7,433 nucleotides of DNA from an uncultured Erysipelotrichales bacterium (GCA_934754755.1 CAKVJS010000052.1:1-7433), one strand, 5' to 3'; positions 1-6,929 are shown, counted from the stretch's first letter. A program made the numbers and translations. The notes: generated by a model from the sequence alone, not told the origin.

Positions 1-109
1 CTTCTGGGATGAAATCTTTCGTTTAGAATTTCCACATGAATACTATGTTGATTTAACCAAAGAACTATTTGATTTAAAAATAAAAATGTTAAAGGAAAAT
101 AGGAGGTAA
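1..109 (+). CDS. Nicotinate phosphoribosyltransferase, C-terminal end only (probable)
   Basis: This is the 3' end of a gene that enters from the left; codons run from base 2 to the TAA at 107-109 and give 35 residues. The visible tail has the pattern W-D-E-x3-R-L-E-F-P-H-E-Y-Y-V-D-L followed by an amphipathic K-rich helix, which resembles the end of Firmicutes nicotinate phosphoribosyltransferases (PncB), where a 'P-x-E-Y-x-V-D-L-S-x-x-L-W-D-x-K' tail is common. That enzyme joins nicotinate to PRPP in the NAD salvage pathway in the cytoplasm. The assignment rests on recognising this short tail; no catalytic residue lies inside the window. Its last codons (AGG AGG TAA) are also the ribosome binding site of the next gene, so the two are probably co-transcribed and translationally coupled. 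Confidence 0.55.
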   Translation, partial: FWDEIFRLEFPHEYYVDLTKELFDLKIKMLKENRR

Positions 110-111
110 AT

Positions 112-501
112 ATGGCTTCATTTAGTCGTAAGGTAGATCGCCAAAAGAAGACTTTTGCGATAACTAAAAAAACAAAAGAAGTAAAACGTAAAAAATCATC
201 AATGATTAAAGATGTTCTAACTTTTACTTGGATGCCATGGAAGAAAAAAAGTCTTTTACTTATTATTGGAACTTTTCTCTTGGTTACTTGGCTTATTGTA
301 CCTCTACTATTAATGGTTACCTCGATGGAAGTGGCAACTGTTCTAGCAATGGGATTTATATTGCCAGCTATTTTGGTCGGATTATTACATTACTTTATTG
401 ACACAGAACCTGTTACCAAGAAAGAACTATCCATACGGTATATGGTTCTTGCCGTTTTAATGATTGCCTTTTCTTTAATTACTCTTATCTTTTTTAACTA
501 A
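112..501 (+). CDS. Small basic three-helix membrane protein, unknown function
   Basis: I do not recognise this 129-residue protein. The first 46 residues are strongly basic (16 Lys/Arg against 3 Asp/Glu) and look cytoplasmic and disordered. Three hydrophobic segments follow, at about residues 47-69, 74-95 and 109-128, and the protein ends directly after the last one (IFFN). The basic N-terminus suggests N-in topology by the positive-inside rule. No cleavable signal, catalytic motif or metal-binding cluster is visible. The ATG at 112 is 5 nt after a perfect AGGAGG (101-106) that lies inside the last codons of the upstream gene, so translation is probably coupled to it. A hairpin terminator starts at its stop codon, so it is the last gene of that unit. 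The reading frame and RBS are convincing; the function is open. Confidence 0.8.
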   Translation: MASFSRKVDRQKKTFAITKKTKEVKRKKSSMIKDVLTFTWMPWKKKSLLLIIGTFLLVTWLIVPLLLMVTSMEVATVLAMGFILPAILVGLLHYFIDTEPVTKKELSIRYMVLAVLMIAFSLITLIFFN

Positions 502-523
502 CATGCCGGGAGCATGTTTTTTT
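500..523 (+). terminator. Rho-independent terminator after the small membrane protein
   Basis: A 7-bp stem AACATGC/GCATGTT (500-506 with 512-518) closes a 5-nt loop CGGGA and runs into seven T (517-523). It starts within the TAA stop of the preceding gene and ends the first transcription unit. Confidence 0.85.
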
Positions 524-543
524 AATGTTTAGTAAGTATACGT

Positions 544-573
544 TTGCTTTATTTGTAACCGTTATTATATAAT
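544..573 (+). promoter_or_regulatory. Predicted sigma-A promoter of the ABC exporter genes
   Basis: The -10 TATAAT (568-573) matches consensus exactly. The best -35 is TTGCTT (544-549) with an 18-nt spacer, which is only a fair match. Transcription would start near 580, about 44 nt before the GTG start at 624. The site lies just downstream of a terminator, as expected for a new unit. Confidence 0.55.
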
Positions 574-623
574 CAATTAAACGAAAGTATTTTACTATGT
601 ATTTAATGTCAGGAGGAATGATA

Positions 624-1487
624 GTGAGAAGTATCAAAGTACAAGGAGTAACCCTTACCGTAAAGGATAGAAGTATTTTGAAAAATATTAATGTAACGAT
701 TTGTGAGGGTGACTCCGTGGCTATATTGGGTCCTAATGGAGCAGGGAAAACAACATTAATAAATGTTATTTTAGATTTACAACGGTTTAAAAATGGATCG
801 ATTAAAAATGATTTTAAGAATCTTCCTGCTTATAAGATAGGTGTTCATATGCAGGAAAGTGATTTGAATGATTATTTTAAGGTAAAAGAAATATTGCATC
901 TCTTCTTATTTGAAGGGGATAATAGTGAACTTATTGAAAAATATCATCTAACGGATAAATTAAACCAGAAAATTGTTACCTTGTCAGGTGGAGAAAAACA
1001 AAAATTATTATTAATATTAGCGTTTCAAAACAAACCAGTCATTTCCTTTATTGATGAAGTAACGACAGGTTTAGATATAGAAAGTCGTAAATCCATAATA
1101 GATTTTATTAAACATGAAATGCATAATAAGACATTAGTAATGGTTACCCATTATTTAGAGGAGGCGGAAGCTCTTTGTCATAAATTCTTGTTTATGAAAA
1201 ATGGGGAAATCATTGAATATGGAAAGAAAGAGGATTTATATCGAAAATATAAAATACATAAGAGCGTCTATCTCGAAACGATATCACCGCTAGAGATACC
1301 GAAAACTTTAAAAGTGATTGAGCAGGATAAAAAGGGAATCAAATTTGATATTGAAAATGAGCAAGATATGATTATGGTAATGAAATTTATTAGTCAACAT
1401 AATTTATATATTAAGCGATATAGTGTCAATGAACCTTCCCTAGAGAGACTATACATAAAAATAGTAGGAGAGGGGATAAATGGATGA
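624..1487 (+). CDS. ABC-2 type exporter, ATP-binding subunit
   Basis: Cytoplasmic ATPase of a drug/lipid/peptide-type ABC exporter, 287 residues from the GTG at 624. That start is chosen because AGGAGG (611-616) sits 7 nt upstream; the in-frame ATGs at 597 and 618 are before the SD or only 1 nt after it. Numbered from the GTG, the motifs are Walker A GPNGAGKTT (36-44), Q-loop Gln77, signature LSGGEKQ (120-126), Walker B ending IDE (Asp144, catalytic Glu145), D-loop GLD (149-151) and switch His176 in VTHYLEEAE. The residue after the catalytic Glu is Val rather than the usual Pro. About 80 residues follow the ATPase core, the length of the C-terminal region common in CcmA/DrrA-like ATPases. The stop overlaps the permease start (ATGA), so the two form one complex. 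Transported substrate cannot be read from the sequence. Confidence 0.9.
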   Translation: MRSIKVQGVTLTVKDRSILKNINVTICEGDSVAILGPNGAGKTTLINVILDLQRFKNGSIKNDFKNLPAYKIGVHMQESDLNDYFKVKEILHLFLFEGDNSELIEKYHLTDKLNQKIVTLSGGEKQKLLLILAFQNKPVISFIDEVTTGLDIESRKSIIDFIKHEMHNKTLVMVTHYLEEAEALCHKFLFMKNGEIIEYGKKEDLYRKYKIHKSVYLETISPLEIPKTLKVIEQDKKGIKFDIENEQDMIMVMKFISQHNLYIKRYSVNEPSLERLYIKIVGEGING

Positions 1488-2236
1488 AAAAGCTCCTAGA
1501 ATATATCTGGTTAGAATGTAAGGTAGAGTTCCGAGTACCAATTGCAATATTTTTCACTTTATTTTTTCCTATTCTGTTGTTGGCGGTACTGGTAATATCT
1601 ACTGAGAATAAAGTAATCAGCGGTCAAATTCATTTTGTAGATATTTATTTACCAATTATGATGTTACTTAGTCTAATGTCTAGTGGAATTATTTCTTTTT
1701 CAGTAATTGTTGCAGGAAATAGAGGTAGAAAGATTTGGCAGATGTATCGTTTGCGGGGATTTAAATTATATCAAATTATTTTATCGCAGTTATTTGTTAA
1801 TATTTTGATCTCCTTTATGAGCCAAATTTTATTGCTCATATTTGCGAAAGTGATATTCAATGCGCGTATTCCAAAAACAATGGATCTATTATTCTTTTTA
1901 ATGATTTGGTTTATTATAGCAGTATCTATTTTCTTAATTGGATTTGTTTTGGGTGTTTGTTGTAAAAATGAAAAGAATGCCCAGGCAATTTCTACACCCT
2001 TTCTATTTATATTAATGATTCTATCCGGCAGTATGTTGGAGGAGAATAGACTCCCGAAAGATCTTCAAAGCTTCGTATCATATTTACCTACGAATCAAGC
2101 AAATAGAATCTTTGTATCCGCATGGAATGCTACAACCAATCGAGAAATATCATGGATTGTTATCATCGTCTGGGTGATCCTATCTCTATCTTTTGTTATT
2201 TGGAAATTATACCGGGATGATTTTAGGAGAATTTGA
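1484..2236 (+). CDS. ABC-2 type exporter, permease subunit
   Basis: Membrane half of the exporter, 250 residues. Six hydrophobic segments are visible at about 19-38, 54-77, 99-122, 136-158, 167-185 and 222-240, the standard ABC-2 layout. The stretch between segments 5 and 6, 'SGSMLEENRLP...LPTNQANR' in outline (181-208), matches the family's conserved region before the last helix. The ATG at 1484 overlaps the ATPase stop by 4 nt, with a purine-rich SD (AGAGGGG, 1469-1475) 8 nt upstream. With one ATPase gene and one permease gene the working pump is probably a homodimer of each. Neighbours give no hint of substrate: no two-component system, lantibiotic gene or PadR/GntR regulator is adjacent. 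Antibiotic or toxic-compound export is an inference from the family only. Confidence 0.88.
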   Translation: MKKLLEYIWLECKVEFRVPIAIFFTLFFPILLLAVLVISTENKVISGQIHFVDIYLPIMMLLSLMSSGIISFSVIVAGNRGRKIWQMYRLRGFKLYQIILSQLFVNILISFMSQILLLIFAKVIFNARIPKTMDLLFFLMIWFIIAVSIFLIGFVLGVCCKNEKNAQAISTPFLFILMILSGSMLEENRLPKDLQSFVSYLPTNQANRIFVSAWNATTNREISWIVIIVWVILSLSFVIWKLYRDDFRRI

Positions 2237-2300
2237 TATATAGTGAATAAAAGAATAGATAAGGAATTTTTTTAGTATCCGGTATGTAAGAATTATATCG

Positions 2301-2334
2301 ACATGTAACTAATAAATTTAGTGCATGTTTTTTT
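2301..2334 (+). terminator. Rho-independent terminator after the ABC exporter
   Basis: The arms ACATG (2301-2305) and CATGT (2324-2328) pair. The stem continues inward through a T-G wobble, a bulged A2307 and ACTAA/TTAGT (2308-2312 with 2318-2322) to a small AT loop. Seven T (2328-2334) follow. The stem is imperfect but placement 65 nt after the permease stop and before the next promoter fits. Confidence 0.75.
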
Positions 2335-2344
2335 ATGTAATGTA

Positions 2345-2372
2345 TTGTAATATATCTAAAAAAATGTATAAT
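2345..2372 (+). promoter_or_regulatory. Predicted sigma-A promoter of the XRE-cupin/pot operon
   Basis: A consensus -10 TATAAT (2367-2372) is preceded at 16 nt by TTGTAA (2345-2350), a 4/6 match to the -35. Predicted transcription start is near 2379, which falls inside the first of two palindromes. This leaves a leader of about 50 nt before the ATG at 2429. It is the only good promoter I see for the five-gene unit. Confidence 0.65.
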
Positions 2373-2376
2373 AGAT

Positions 2377-2417
2377 TTGTTTGATAAATTAAACAAATTG
2401 TTTTTTTAATAAAACAA
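2377..2417 (+). promoter_or_regulatory. Two tandem palindromic operator-like sites before the XRE-cupin gene
   Basis: Site 1 (2377-2396) reads TTGTTTGATAAATTAAACAA and site 2 (2398-2417) reads TTGTTTTTTTAATAAAACAA. Each is an inverted repeat with arms TTGTTT/AAACAA. Site 1 has one further mismatched pair plus a mismatched centre, and its symmetry extends to 2375-2398; site 2 has one mismatched pair. The two match at 16 of 20 positions, and their centres (2386.5 and 2407.5) are 21 bp apart, two helical turns, so two dimers would bind the same DNA face. They cover the predicted transcription start and run up to the SD, the position expected for a repressor. Binding by the adjacent XRE-cupin protein is inferred. 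AT richness raises the chance of accidental symmetry, but two matched copies at a two-turn spacing argue against chance. Confidence 0.6.
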
Positions 2418-2428
2418 GGGGGACCTAT

Positions 2429-2962
2429 ATGAAAATTGGTAGTAAGATAAAAAGGCTACGGTTAGCGAATGATTTAACCTTAGAAGAATTGGCTAATCGT
2501 AGTGAACTAACAAAAGGTTTTTTATCCCAACTAGAAAGAGATCTGACTTCTCCATCCGTAAGCACGTTAGTGGATATATTGGAGGCTTTAGGCACTAATA
2601 TATCGGATTTTTTTAATGAGAAAGAGGAAGAACAGATCGTCTTTAAACAAGATGATTTTTTTATTAACGAACAGGATACGTATCATATTTCTTATATTGT
2701 GCCAAATGCGCAAAAAAATAAGATGGAGCCGATCTTACTATCGTTAGAAAAAAATCAAGAATCAATGATTATATCACCGCATGAAGGTGAAGAATTTGGA
2801 TATGTTTGTAAAGGTGCAATCGTACTTGTATATGGTGAAAAAGAATGGTCCTTAAAAAAGGGGCAGACATTTTATATTAAAGGAGAAAAGGCGCACTACT
2901 TAAAAAATAAATGGGAGCCTACAGCTAAGGTAATTTGGGTATCAACACCGCCCTTATTTTAA
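2429..2962 (+). CDS. XRE-family regulator with C-terminal cupin domain, probable regulator of the pot operon
   Basis: Cytoplasmic DNA-binding regulator of 177 residues, the usual size for XRE-cupin (PuuR-like) proteins. Residues 5-59 form an XRE helix-turn-helix: '[22 protein letters not shown]' in outline is the HTH core and '[14 protein letters not shown]' the following helices. Residues about 105-172 form a single small-ligand-binding cupin barrel, with His118, Glu122 and Tyr125 in the first motif (PHEGEEFGY) and His156 near the end (EKAHYLKN). The ATG at 2429 has an AAGGGGGA SD (2416-2423). It is the first gene of an operon whose remaining members are potABCD. XRE-cupin genes are often found next to polyamine transport or catabolism genes, so polyamine-responsive control is likely. 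Whether it represses or activates is not shown, but tandem palindromes over the start site favour autorepression. Confidence 0.88.
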   Translation: MKIGSKIKRLRLANDLTLEELANRSELTKGFLSQLERDLTSPSVSTLVDILEALGTNISDFFNEKEEEQIVFKQDDFFINEQDTYHISYIVPNAQKNKMEPILLSLEKNQESMIISPHEGEEFGYVCKGAIVLVYGEKEWSLKKGQTFYIKGEKAHYLKNKWEPTAKVIWVSTPPLF

Positions 2963-2973
2963 AGGAGAGTATT

Positions 2974-4020
2974 ATGTCAAAGTTAATTCAATTACAAAAT
3001 ATTACAAAAGAATATGGTGGACAAGTGATTTTAAAGGGAATCCATTTATATATTAAGGAAAATGAATTTATTACTTTACTTGGTCCTAGTGGTTGTGGTA
3101 AAACAACAACCTTACGGATTCTGGGCGGGTTTGAAGAGGCCGATGATGGCAAGGTCATATTTGATGGGAATGATATTAGTGACATACCTCCTTATAAAAG
3201 ACCAATCAATACCGTTTTTCAAAAGTATGCTTTATTTCCCCATATGGATGTATTTGATAATATTGCTTTTGGATTGAAGATAAAAAAAGAGAACCCATCC
3301 ATCATTCGCCAAAAAGTGATTAATATTCTCCATTTGGTAGGACTTGAGGGCTTCGAGAAACGCAATATTAATCAATTATCCGGGGGTCAACAACAACGAA
3401 TTGCAATCGCTCGGGCGTTGGTCAATGAGCCAAAAGTATTACTGTTAGATGAGCCGTTGGGAGCCTTGGATTTAAAGCTTCGAAAAGCAATGCAGGTGGA
3501 ACTTAAGAACATCCAAAAGGAAGTGGGTATTACCTTTGTATATGTTACCCATGATCAAGAGGAAGCATTAACCATGTCCGATACGATTGTCGTTATGAAT
3601 CAGGGTGCTATTCAACAAATTGGCACACCGATTGATATTTATAATGAGCCACAAAATCGTTTTGTGGCACAGTTCATTGGGGAATCCAATATTATTGAGG
3701 GAACGTTTGTGCATGATTATATGATATCCATAGATCAACAAAAATTCGCCTGCGTAGATAAAGGCTTTGATGAAGGACAGCGGGTAGATATTGTATTGCG
3801 CCCGGAAGATTTGCGTATTGTAGCTGTTGGAGAAGGAAAAATCTTTGGTGTCGTTGATTCTATGATCTTTAAGGGTGTCCATTATGAGATCATTATTAAA
3901 ACGACGAATCGATCATACAAGGTGCATACTACCGTATATAGTGAAGTTGGGAAAAAAGTAGAACTTGACTTTACACCCGAAGATATCCATGTTATGGATG
4001 CTATGAGGAATTATCCATGA
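2974..4020 (+). CDS. potA: Spermidine/putrescine ABC importer, ATP-binding protein PotA
   Basis: ATPase that powers polyamine import from the inner face of the membrane; 348 residues from the ATG at 2974, close to the usual PotA length. That start is preferred over the in-frame ATG at 2935 because AGGAGA (2963-2968) lies just upstream, whereas 2935 lies inside the regulator gene with no SD. Motifs: Walker [10 protein letters not shown] (37-45), Q-loop Gln83, signature LSGGQQQR (135-142), Walker B VLLLDEP (155-161), D-loop ALD (164-166) and switch His193 in VTHDQEEA. '[23 protein letters not shown]' in outline (79-101) is typical of the Pot/Fbp/Mal importer ATPases. The C-terminal part, about 240-342 with RPED at 276-279, is a TOBE-type regulatory domain. 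Its SD overlaps the regulator's stop codon and its own stop overlaps the potB start (ATGA). The family fits several substrates; the PotD neighbour settles it as polyamine. Confidence 0.93.
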   Translation: MSKLIQLQNITKEYGGQVILKGIHLYIKENEFITLLGPSGCGKTTTLRILGGFEEADDGKVIFDGNDISDIPPYKRPINTVFQKYALFPHMDVFDNIAFGLKIKKENPSIIRQKVINILHLVGLEGFEKRNINQLSGGQQQRIAIARALVNEPKVLLLDEPLGALDLKLRKAMQVELKNIQKEVGITFVYVTHDQEEALTMSDTIVVMNQGAIQQIGTPIDIYNEPQNRFVAQFIGESNIIEGTFVHDYMISIDQQKFACVDKGFDEGQRVDIVLRPEDLRIVAVGEGKIFGVVDSMIFKGVHYEIIIKTTNRSYKVHTTVYSEVGKKVELDFTPEDIHVMDAMRNYP

Positions 4021-4877
4021 GCCATTTTAAAAGACTAATTGGACCCTATTGTTTATGGCTTTTTTTACTAACGATTATTCCTATGTTATTAATTATCCTA
4101 TATGCTTTTATTGATCGAGGTAATACTATTGTAACGTTCCGTTTCACATTACAAAATTTCATAGATTTTTTTGATCCTATCTTTCTTTCTGTATTGCTCA
4201 AGTCCTTTGCTTTAGGGCTAATTACTACGGTTATTTGTCTACTGATTGGCTATCCCATTGCCTTTTATATTTCAAAGTGTAGAGAACAATTGCGCACTAT
4301 TTTAATTTTATTAATCACTTTTCCGACTTGGATTAATTTACTTATGCGGACCTATGCTTGGATTGGTCTATTAAGTAATAAAGGAGTGCTAAATAATATC
4401 ATTCATTCTCTTGGCTTTGCGCGTATTTCCATTCTATACACTGATTTTGCGGTTGTACTGGGAATGGTGTATGATTTTTTGCCTTTTATGATTTTACCAA
4501 TTCATTCTGCCTTAACGAAGATGGATCCCGCGTTAGAAGAGGCGGGTTCTGATTTAGGGGCGAGTCCTAGCCGTACCTTTTTTAAAATCACTTTGCCTTT
4601 ATCTATGGGTGGGGTATTGACAGGAATTATCATGGTTTTCCTTCCCTCTGTATCTTCTTTTGTAGTACCTAAATTATTAGGGGGCGGACAGTATGCTTTG
4701 ATTGGTAATTTTATTGAGCAACAGTTTATTAAAGTGGGAAACTGGCACTTTGGTAGTGCTATATCCTTAATCATAGCCGTGCTTGCATTGCTTTTAATGG
4801 CAGGGATGTTATTAATTGATAAATCAGCGGGTAATAATCAATGGGAGGGTAAGTATGAAAAAAACAAGAAACGGTAA
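4017..4877 (+). CDS. potB: Spermidine/putrescine ABC importer, permease PotB
   Basis: First of the two membrane subunits forming the polyamine channel; 286 residues, typical for PotB. Six hydrophobic segments are visible at about 11-32, 59-82, 95-116, 143-164, 197-219 and 247-268. The cytoplasmic EAA loop, which docks onto the ATPase, is at about 174-194: [20 protein letters not shown] plus Pro. '[15 protein letters not shown]' (101-115) is a PotB/PotH hallmark before the fourth helix. The ATG overlaps the potA stop by 4 nt, so translation is coupled, and the gene end overlaps potC by 23 nt. The C-terminus is short, charged and cytoplasmic. Confidence 0.92.
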   Translation: MSHFKRLIGPYCLWLFLLTIIPMLLIILYAFIDRGNTIVTFRFTLQNFIDFFDPIFLSVLLKSFALGLITTVICLLIGYPIAFYISKCREQLRTILILLITFPTWINLLMRTYAWIGLLSNKGVLNNIIHSLGFARISILYTDFAVVLGMVYDFLPFMILPIHSALTKMDPALEEAGSDLGASPSRTFFKITLPLSMGGVLTGIIMVFLPSVSSFVVPKLLGGGQYALIGNFIEQQFIKVGNWHFGSAISLIIAVLALLLMAGMLLIDKSAGNNQWEGKYEKNKKR

Positions 4878-5649
4878 AAAAATGATGTGGCTTAGCTGCG
4901 GTTTACTATTTTTATATTTTCCTATTTTCATGATGGTTATTTTTTCCTTTAATGATGCTAAATCATTATCCCGCTGGAATGGTTTTTCTATACGCTGGTA
5001 TCAAACCTTGTGGCAAAGTCCACAAATCTTACGGGCTATTTTTGTTTCTGTCTCCATCGCTGTATTGGCGACTATCATTGCAGTAATATTAGGAACAATC
5101 ACAGCGATAGGATTGTCTAAAAACAAAAAAATAGTAAGAAATATCATCCTTCAAGTCAATAATCTACCGATTATCAATCCGGAGATTGTTACCGCCATTT
5201 CCTTGATGTTATTCTTTTCGCTTGCTGGTATGAATAAGGGGTATGTTACATTATTAATAGCTCATGTCGTGATTTGTACGCCACTAGTCATTACGAATGT
5301 ATTACCAAAGGTTAGACAAGTCGATGTATTTTTAGCGGATGCTGCTATGGATCTAGGCGCTTCCCCTTGGCAGGCCATGGTAAAAGTTATTTTACCGCAA
5401 ATAAAACCCGGGATTATTGCAGGGGCATTACTGTCCTTTACGATGTCCTTTGATGACTTTATTATCTCTTATTTTGTTAGTGGTAATGGTGTCGAAAATA
5501 TATCCATACTTGTCTATAATATGTCAAAGCGAACAAACCCAGTAATATACGCGCTAGCTACCGTTATTTTAGTTATTATTTTGGTGTGCGTTATTATCGG
5601 TACTATTATTGTAGCTAGAAAAGAGAAGAGGAGTAGGAAGTATGGCTAA
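4855..5649 (+). CDS. potC: Spermidine/putrescine ABC importer, permease PotC
   Basis: Second channel subunit, 264 residues from the ATG at 4855. That start has a GGGAGGG SD (4843-4849) 5 nt upstream; the in-frame ATG at 4816 would add 13 residues overlapping potB without an SD and is not favoured. Hydrophobic segments lie at about 11-32, 62-86, 110-124, 130-150, 187-208 and 232-254. The EAA loop is at 161-181 (ADAAMDLGASPWQAMVKVIL then Pro). 'SFDDFIISYFVSG' (198-210) and 'NNLPIINPEIVTAISL' (102-117) are PotC/PotI signatures. The gene overlaps potB by 23 nt and potD by 8 nt. In some low-GC lineages (mollicutes, for example) PotC and PotD are fused; here they stay separate but overlap in different frames. 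Confidence 0.92.
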   Translation: MKKTRNGKKMMWLSCGLLFLYFPIFMMVIFSFNDAKSLSRWNGFSIRWYQTLWQSPQILRAIFVSVSIAVLATIIAVILGTITAIGLSKNKKIVRNIILQVNNLPIINPEIVTAISLMLFFSLAGMNKGYVTLLIAHVVICTPLVITNVLPKVRQVDVFLADAAMDLGASPWQAMVKVILPQIKPGIIAGALLSFTMSFDDFIISYFVSGNGVENISILVYNMSKRTNPVIYALATVILVIILVCVIIGTIIVARKEKRSRKYG

Positions 5650-6685
5650 GCTAAGTAAACTATTCATAGTATTTGGTTTATTAAATTTAATCGTTGGTTG
5701 TGCGTCCACGAAACAAAAAGAAACATTAGTTGTTTTTAACTGGGGAGAATATATTGCCCCCAATGTAATATCAGATTTTGAAGACAAGTATAATTGTAAC
5801 GTTATTTATGAGACATTTGATTCGAATGAAATGATGTATACGAAATTGATGGGTGGTAATCAGTATGATGTTATGGTACCCTCCGATTATATGATCGAAC
5901 GATTAATCAAAGAAGGGCAATTACAAAAAATAGATACTATGAAAATAACCAATAAAAATCATTTTGATGATGCTATTTTACATCCTGAATTTGATCCCCA
6001 AGGAGCGTATTGGGTTCCTTGCTTCTATGGCAATGTCGGTATCGTTTATGATAAGACAATAGTAAAGAAAAAGGATCTGCAACAAGGATGGAATATTTTA
6101 CGTAATAAGAGGTATAAAAATCGCATCTATATGTATGATTCCGAACGTGATTCATTTATGATCGCATTGAAGGCATTGGGTTATTCCATGAATTCTACAA
6201 AGCCAAAGGAAGTAGAAGAAGCGTATCAATGGCTAGTTAAACAGAAACAGGAAATGCAGCCCATATATGTCGGTGATGAAGCGATTGACGCTATGAAAAA
6301 TGGGGAAAAGGCTATGGCTGTGATGTATTCTGGTGATGCTACTGCCGTTCTAGAAGAGAATGAGGATATGGATTTTTTTATGCCAGAAGAAGGAACCAAT
6401 TATTGGTTTGATGGTTTTGTTATCGCAAAAGAATCCAAAAAAACAGAATTAGCTAGTGTTTTTATTAATTATATGGTATCCGATACAGTAACCTTACGTA
6501 ATACGCAAGAGGTAGGGTACTTAACTGCCAATACCAAGTCAGCATCAAATGCAGCAAGGAAGGATTTTAAAGATAATAATGCATACCGTATTCGTATGCA
6601 TAAAAACGATGAAATTTTCCGGTACCAGAATGATAAAATCAGATCCCTGTTTACAGACCGATGGACTCGTATTATTAATAAATAA
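5642..6685 (+). CDS. potD: Spermidine/putrescine-binding lipoprotein PotD
   Basis: Extracellular, lipid-anchored solute-binding protein of 347 residues that captures polyamine for PotBC. A short signal peptide ends in the lipobox IVGC, with Cys20 as the lipidation site. 'VVFNWGEYIAPNVISDFE' (30-47) opens the mature domain as in PotD/PotF. Compared by eye with E. coli PotD as I remember it, polyamine-contacting positions are kept at Trp34, Glu36, Tyr37, Tyr83, Trp255, Asp257 and Tyr293. Two differ: Tyr229 where E. coli has Trp, and Asp166-Ser167...Asp170 where E. coli has Asp-Asp...Glu. These fit a polyamine ligand, but spermidine versus putrescine preference is not decided. The ATG overlaps the end of potC by 8 nt and has AGGAG (5629-5633) 8 nt upstream. 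Tandem stops TAATAA end the gene and the operon. Confidence 0.93.
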   Translation: MAKLSKLFIVFGLLNLIVGCASTKQKETLVVFNWGEYIAPNVISDFEDKYNCNVIYETFDSNEMMYTKLMGGNQYDVMVPSDYMIERLIKEGQLQKIDTMKITNKNHFDDAILHPEFDPQGAYWVPCFYGNVGIVYDKTIVKKKDLQQGWNILRNKRYKNRIYMYDSERDSFMIALKALGYSMNSTKPKEVEEAYQWLVKQKQEMQPIYVGDEAIDAMKNGEKAMAVMYSGDATAVLEENEDMDFFMPEEGTNYWFDGFVIAKESKKTELASVFINYMVSDTVTLRNTQEVGYLTANTKSASNAARKDFKDNNAYRIRMHKNDEIFRYQNDKIRSLFTDRWTRIINK

Positions 6686-6694
6686 TAAATATAT

Positions 6695-6737
6695 GGTAAT
6701 ACATACTTCTATACTAAAGAGATATTATTACCTTTTT
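6695..6737 (+). terminator. Candidate terminator of the pot operon
   Basis: Arms GGTAATA (6695-6701) and TATTACC (6726-6732) pair perfectly. A short inner helix, TTCT with AGAG, can form in the 24-nt loop, and TTTTTATTTTT follows at once. The stem is AT-rich and the loop long, so it may be inefficient, but its place 10 nt after the potD stop fits. Confidence 0.45.
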
Positions 6738-6876
6738 ATTTTTCACTATTTTTGTCTTAAAATGTTCTTACTTAACAAGTTAGTATTATCTCCATATATT
6801 GAGGTATTTTCCTTTTTATAGGAGGAGGAAGCAACCCTTTTGGTCTGTATATAATAGGGATAAACAAAAAAATCTC
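6738..6876. other. AT-rich intergenic stretch between potD and the tRNA cluster
   Basis: No plausible gene is visible on either strand. The stretch holds a second small hairpin, TATCTC (6787-6792) with GAGGTA (6801-6806), followed by TTTTCCTTTTT (6807-6817), which could back up the weak pot terminator. It also holds a Shine-Dalgarno-like run AGGAGGAGG (6820-6828 region) that is not followed by a useful start codon. A TATAAT at 6850-6855 has no -35 at the right distance. Confidence 0.5.
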
Positions 6877-6905
6877 TTGCATTTTATGAGCGAGTACCAT
6901 ATAAT
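6877..6905 (+). promoter_or_regulatory. Predicted promoter of the tRNA-Cys/tRNA-Leu genes
   Basis: TTGCAT (-35, 6877-6882), a 17-nt spacer and a consensus TATAAT (-10, 6900-6905). Transcription would start near 6912, about 18 nt before the mature 5' end of tRNA-Cys. Confidence 0.75.
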
Positions 6906-6929
6906 AAAAAAGCAATCAGATTTCTAGAT

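Noticed and set aside
541..583. CGTTT...AAACG flanking the ABC exporter promoter as an operator
   Set aside because: Only 5-bp arms 33 bp apart, no inner symmetry; expected by chance.
597..623. ATG at 597 (or 618) as start of the ABC ATPase
   Set aside because: 597 lies before the AGGAGG and 618 only 1 nt after it; GTG 624 has a 7-nt spacing and begins the usual family N-terminus.
2935..2973. Upstream ATG as start of potA
   Set aside because: It is inside the XRE-cupin gene with no SD; ATG 2974 has AGGAGA just upstream and the normal PotA N-terminus.
3568..3882. 104-residue reading frame on the - strand
   Set aside because: It lies wholly inside potA, whose ATPase motifs are complete; no SD and no recognisable protein pattern.
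4502..4774. 90-residue reading frame on the - strand
   Set aside because: Shadow of potB, overlapping the conserved EAA-loop coding region; no SD.
4816..4854. Upstream ATG as start of potC
   Set aside because: No SD, deep overlap with potB, and 13 extra residues not expected before the first helix; ATG 4855 has GGGAGGG 5 nt upstream.
6549..6821. 90-residue + strand frame starting inside potD
   Set aside because: It starts in the potD coding sequence in another frame without an SD, then reads through the terminator-like hairpin and AT-rich spacer; its tail is low-complexity hydrophobic.
6850..6855. TATAAT as an extra tRNA promoter
   Set aside because: The -35 region at 16-18 nt upstream is GGAAGC/CAACCC-like with no TTG; the promoter at 6877-6905 is far better.
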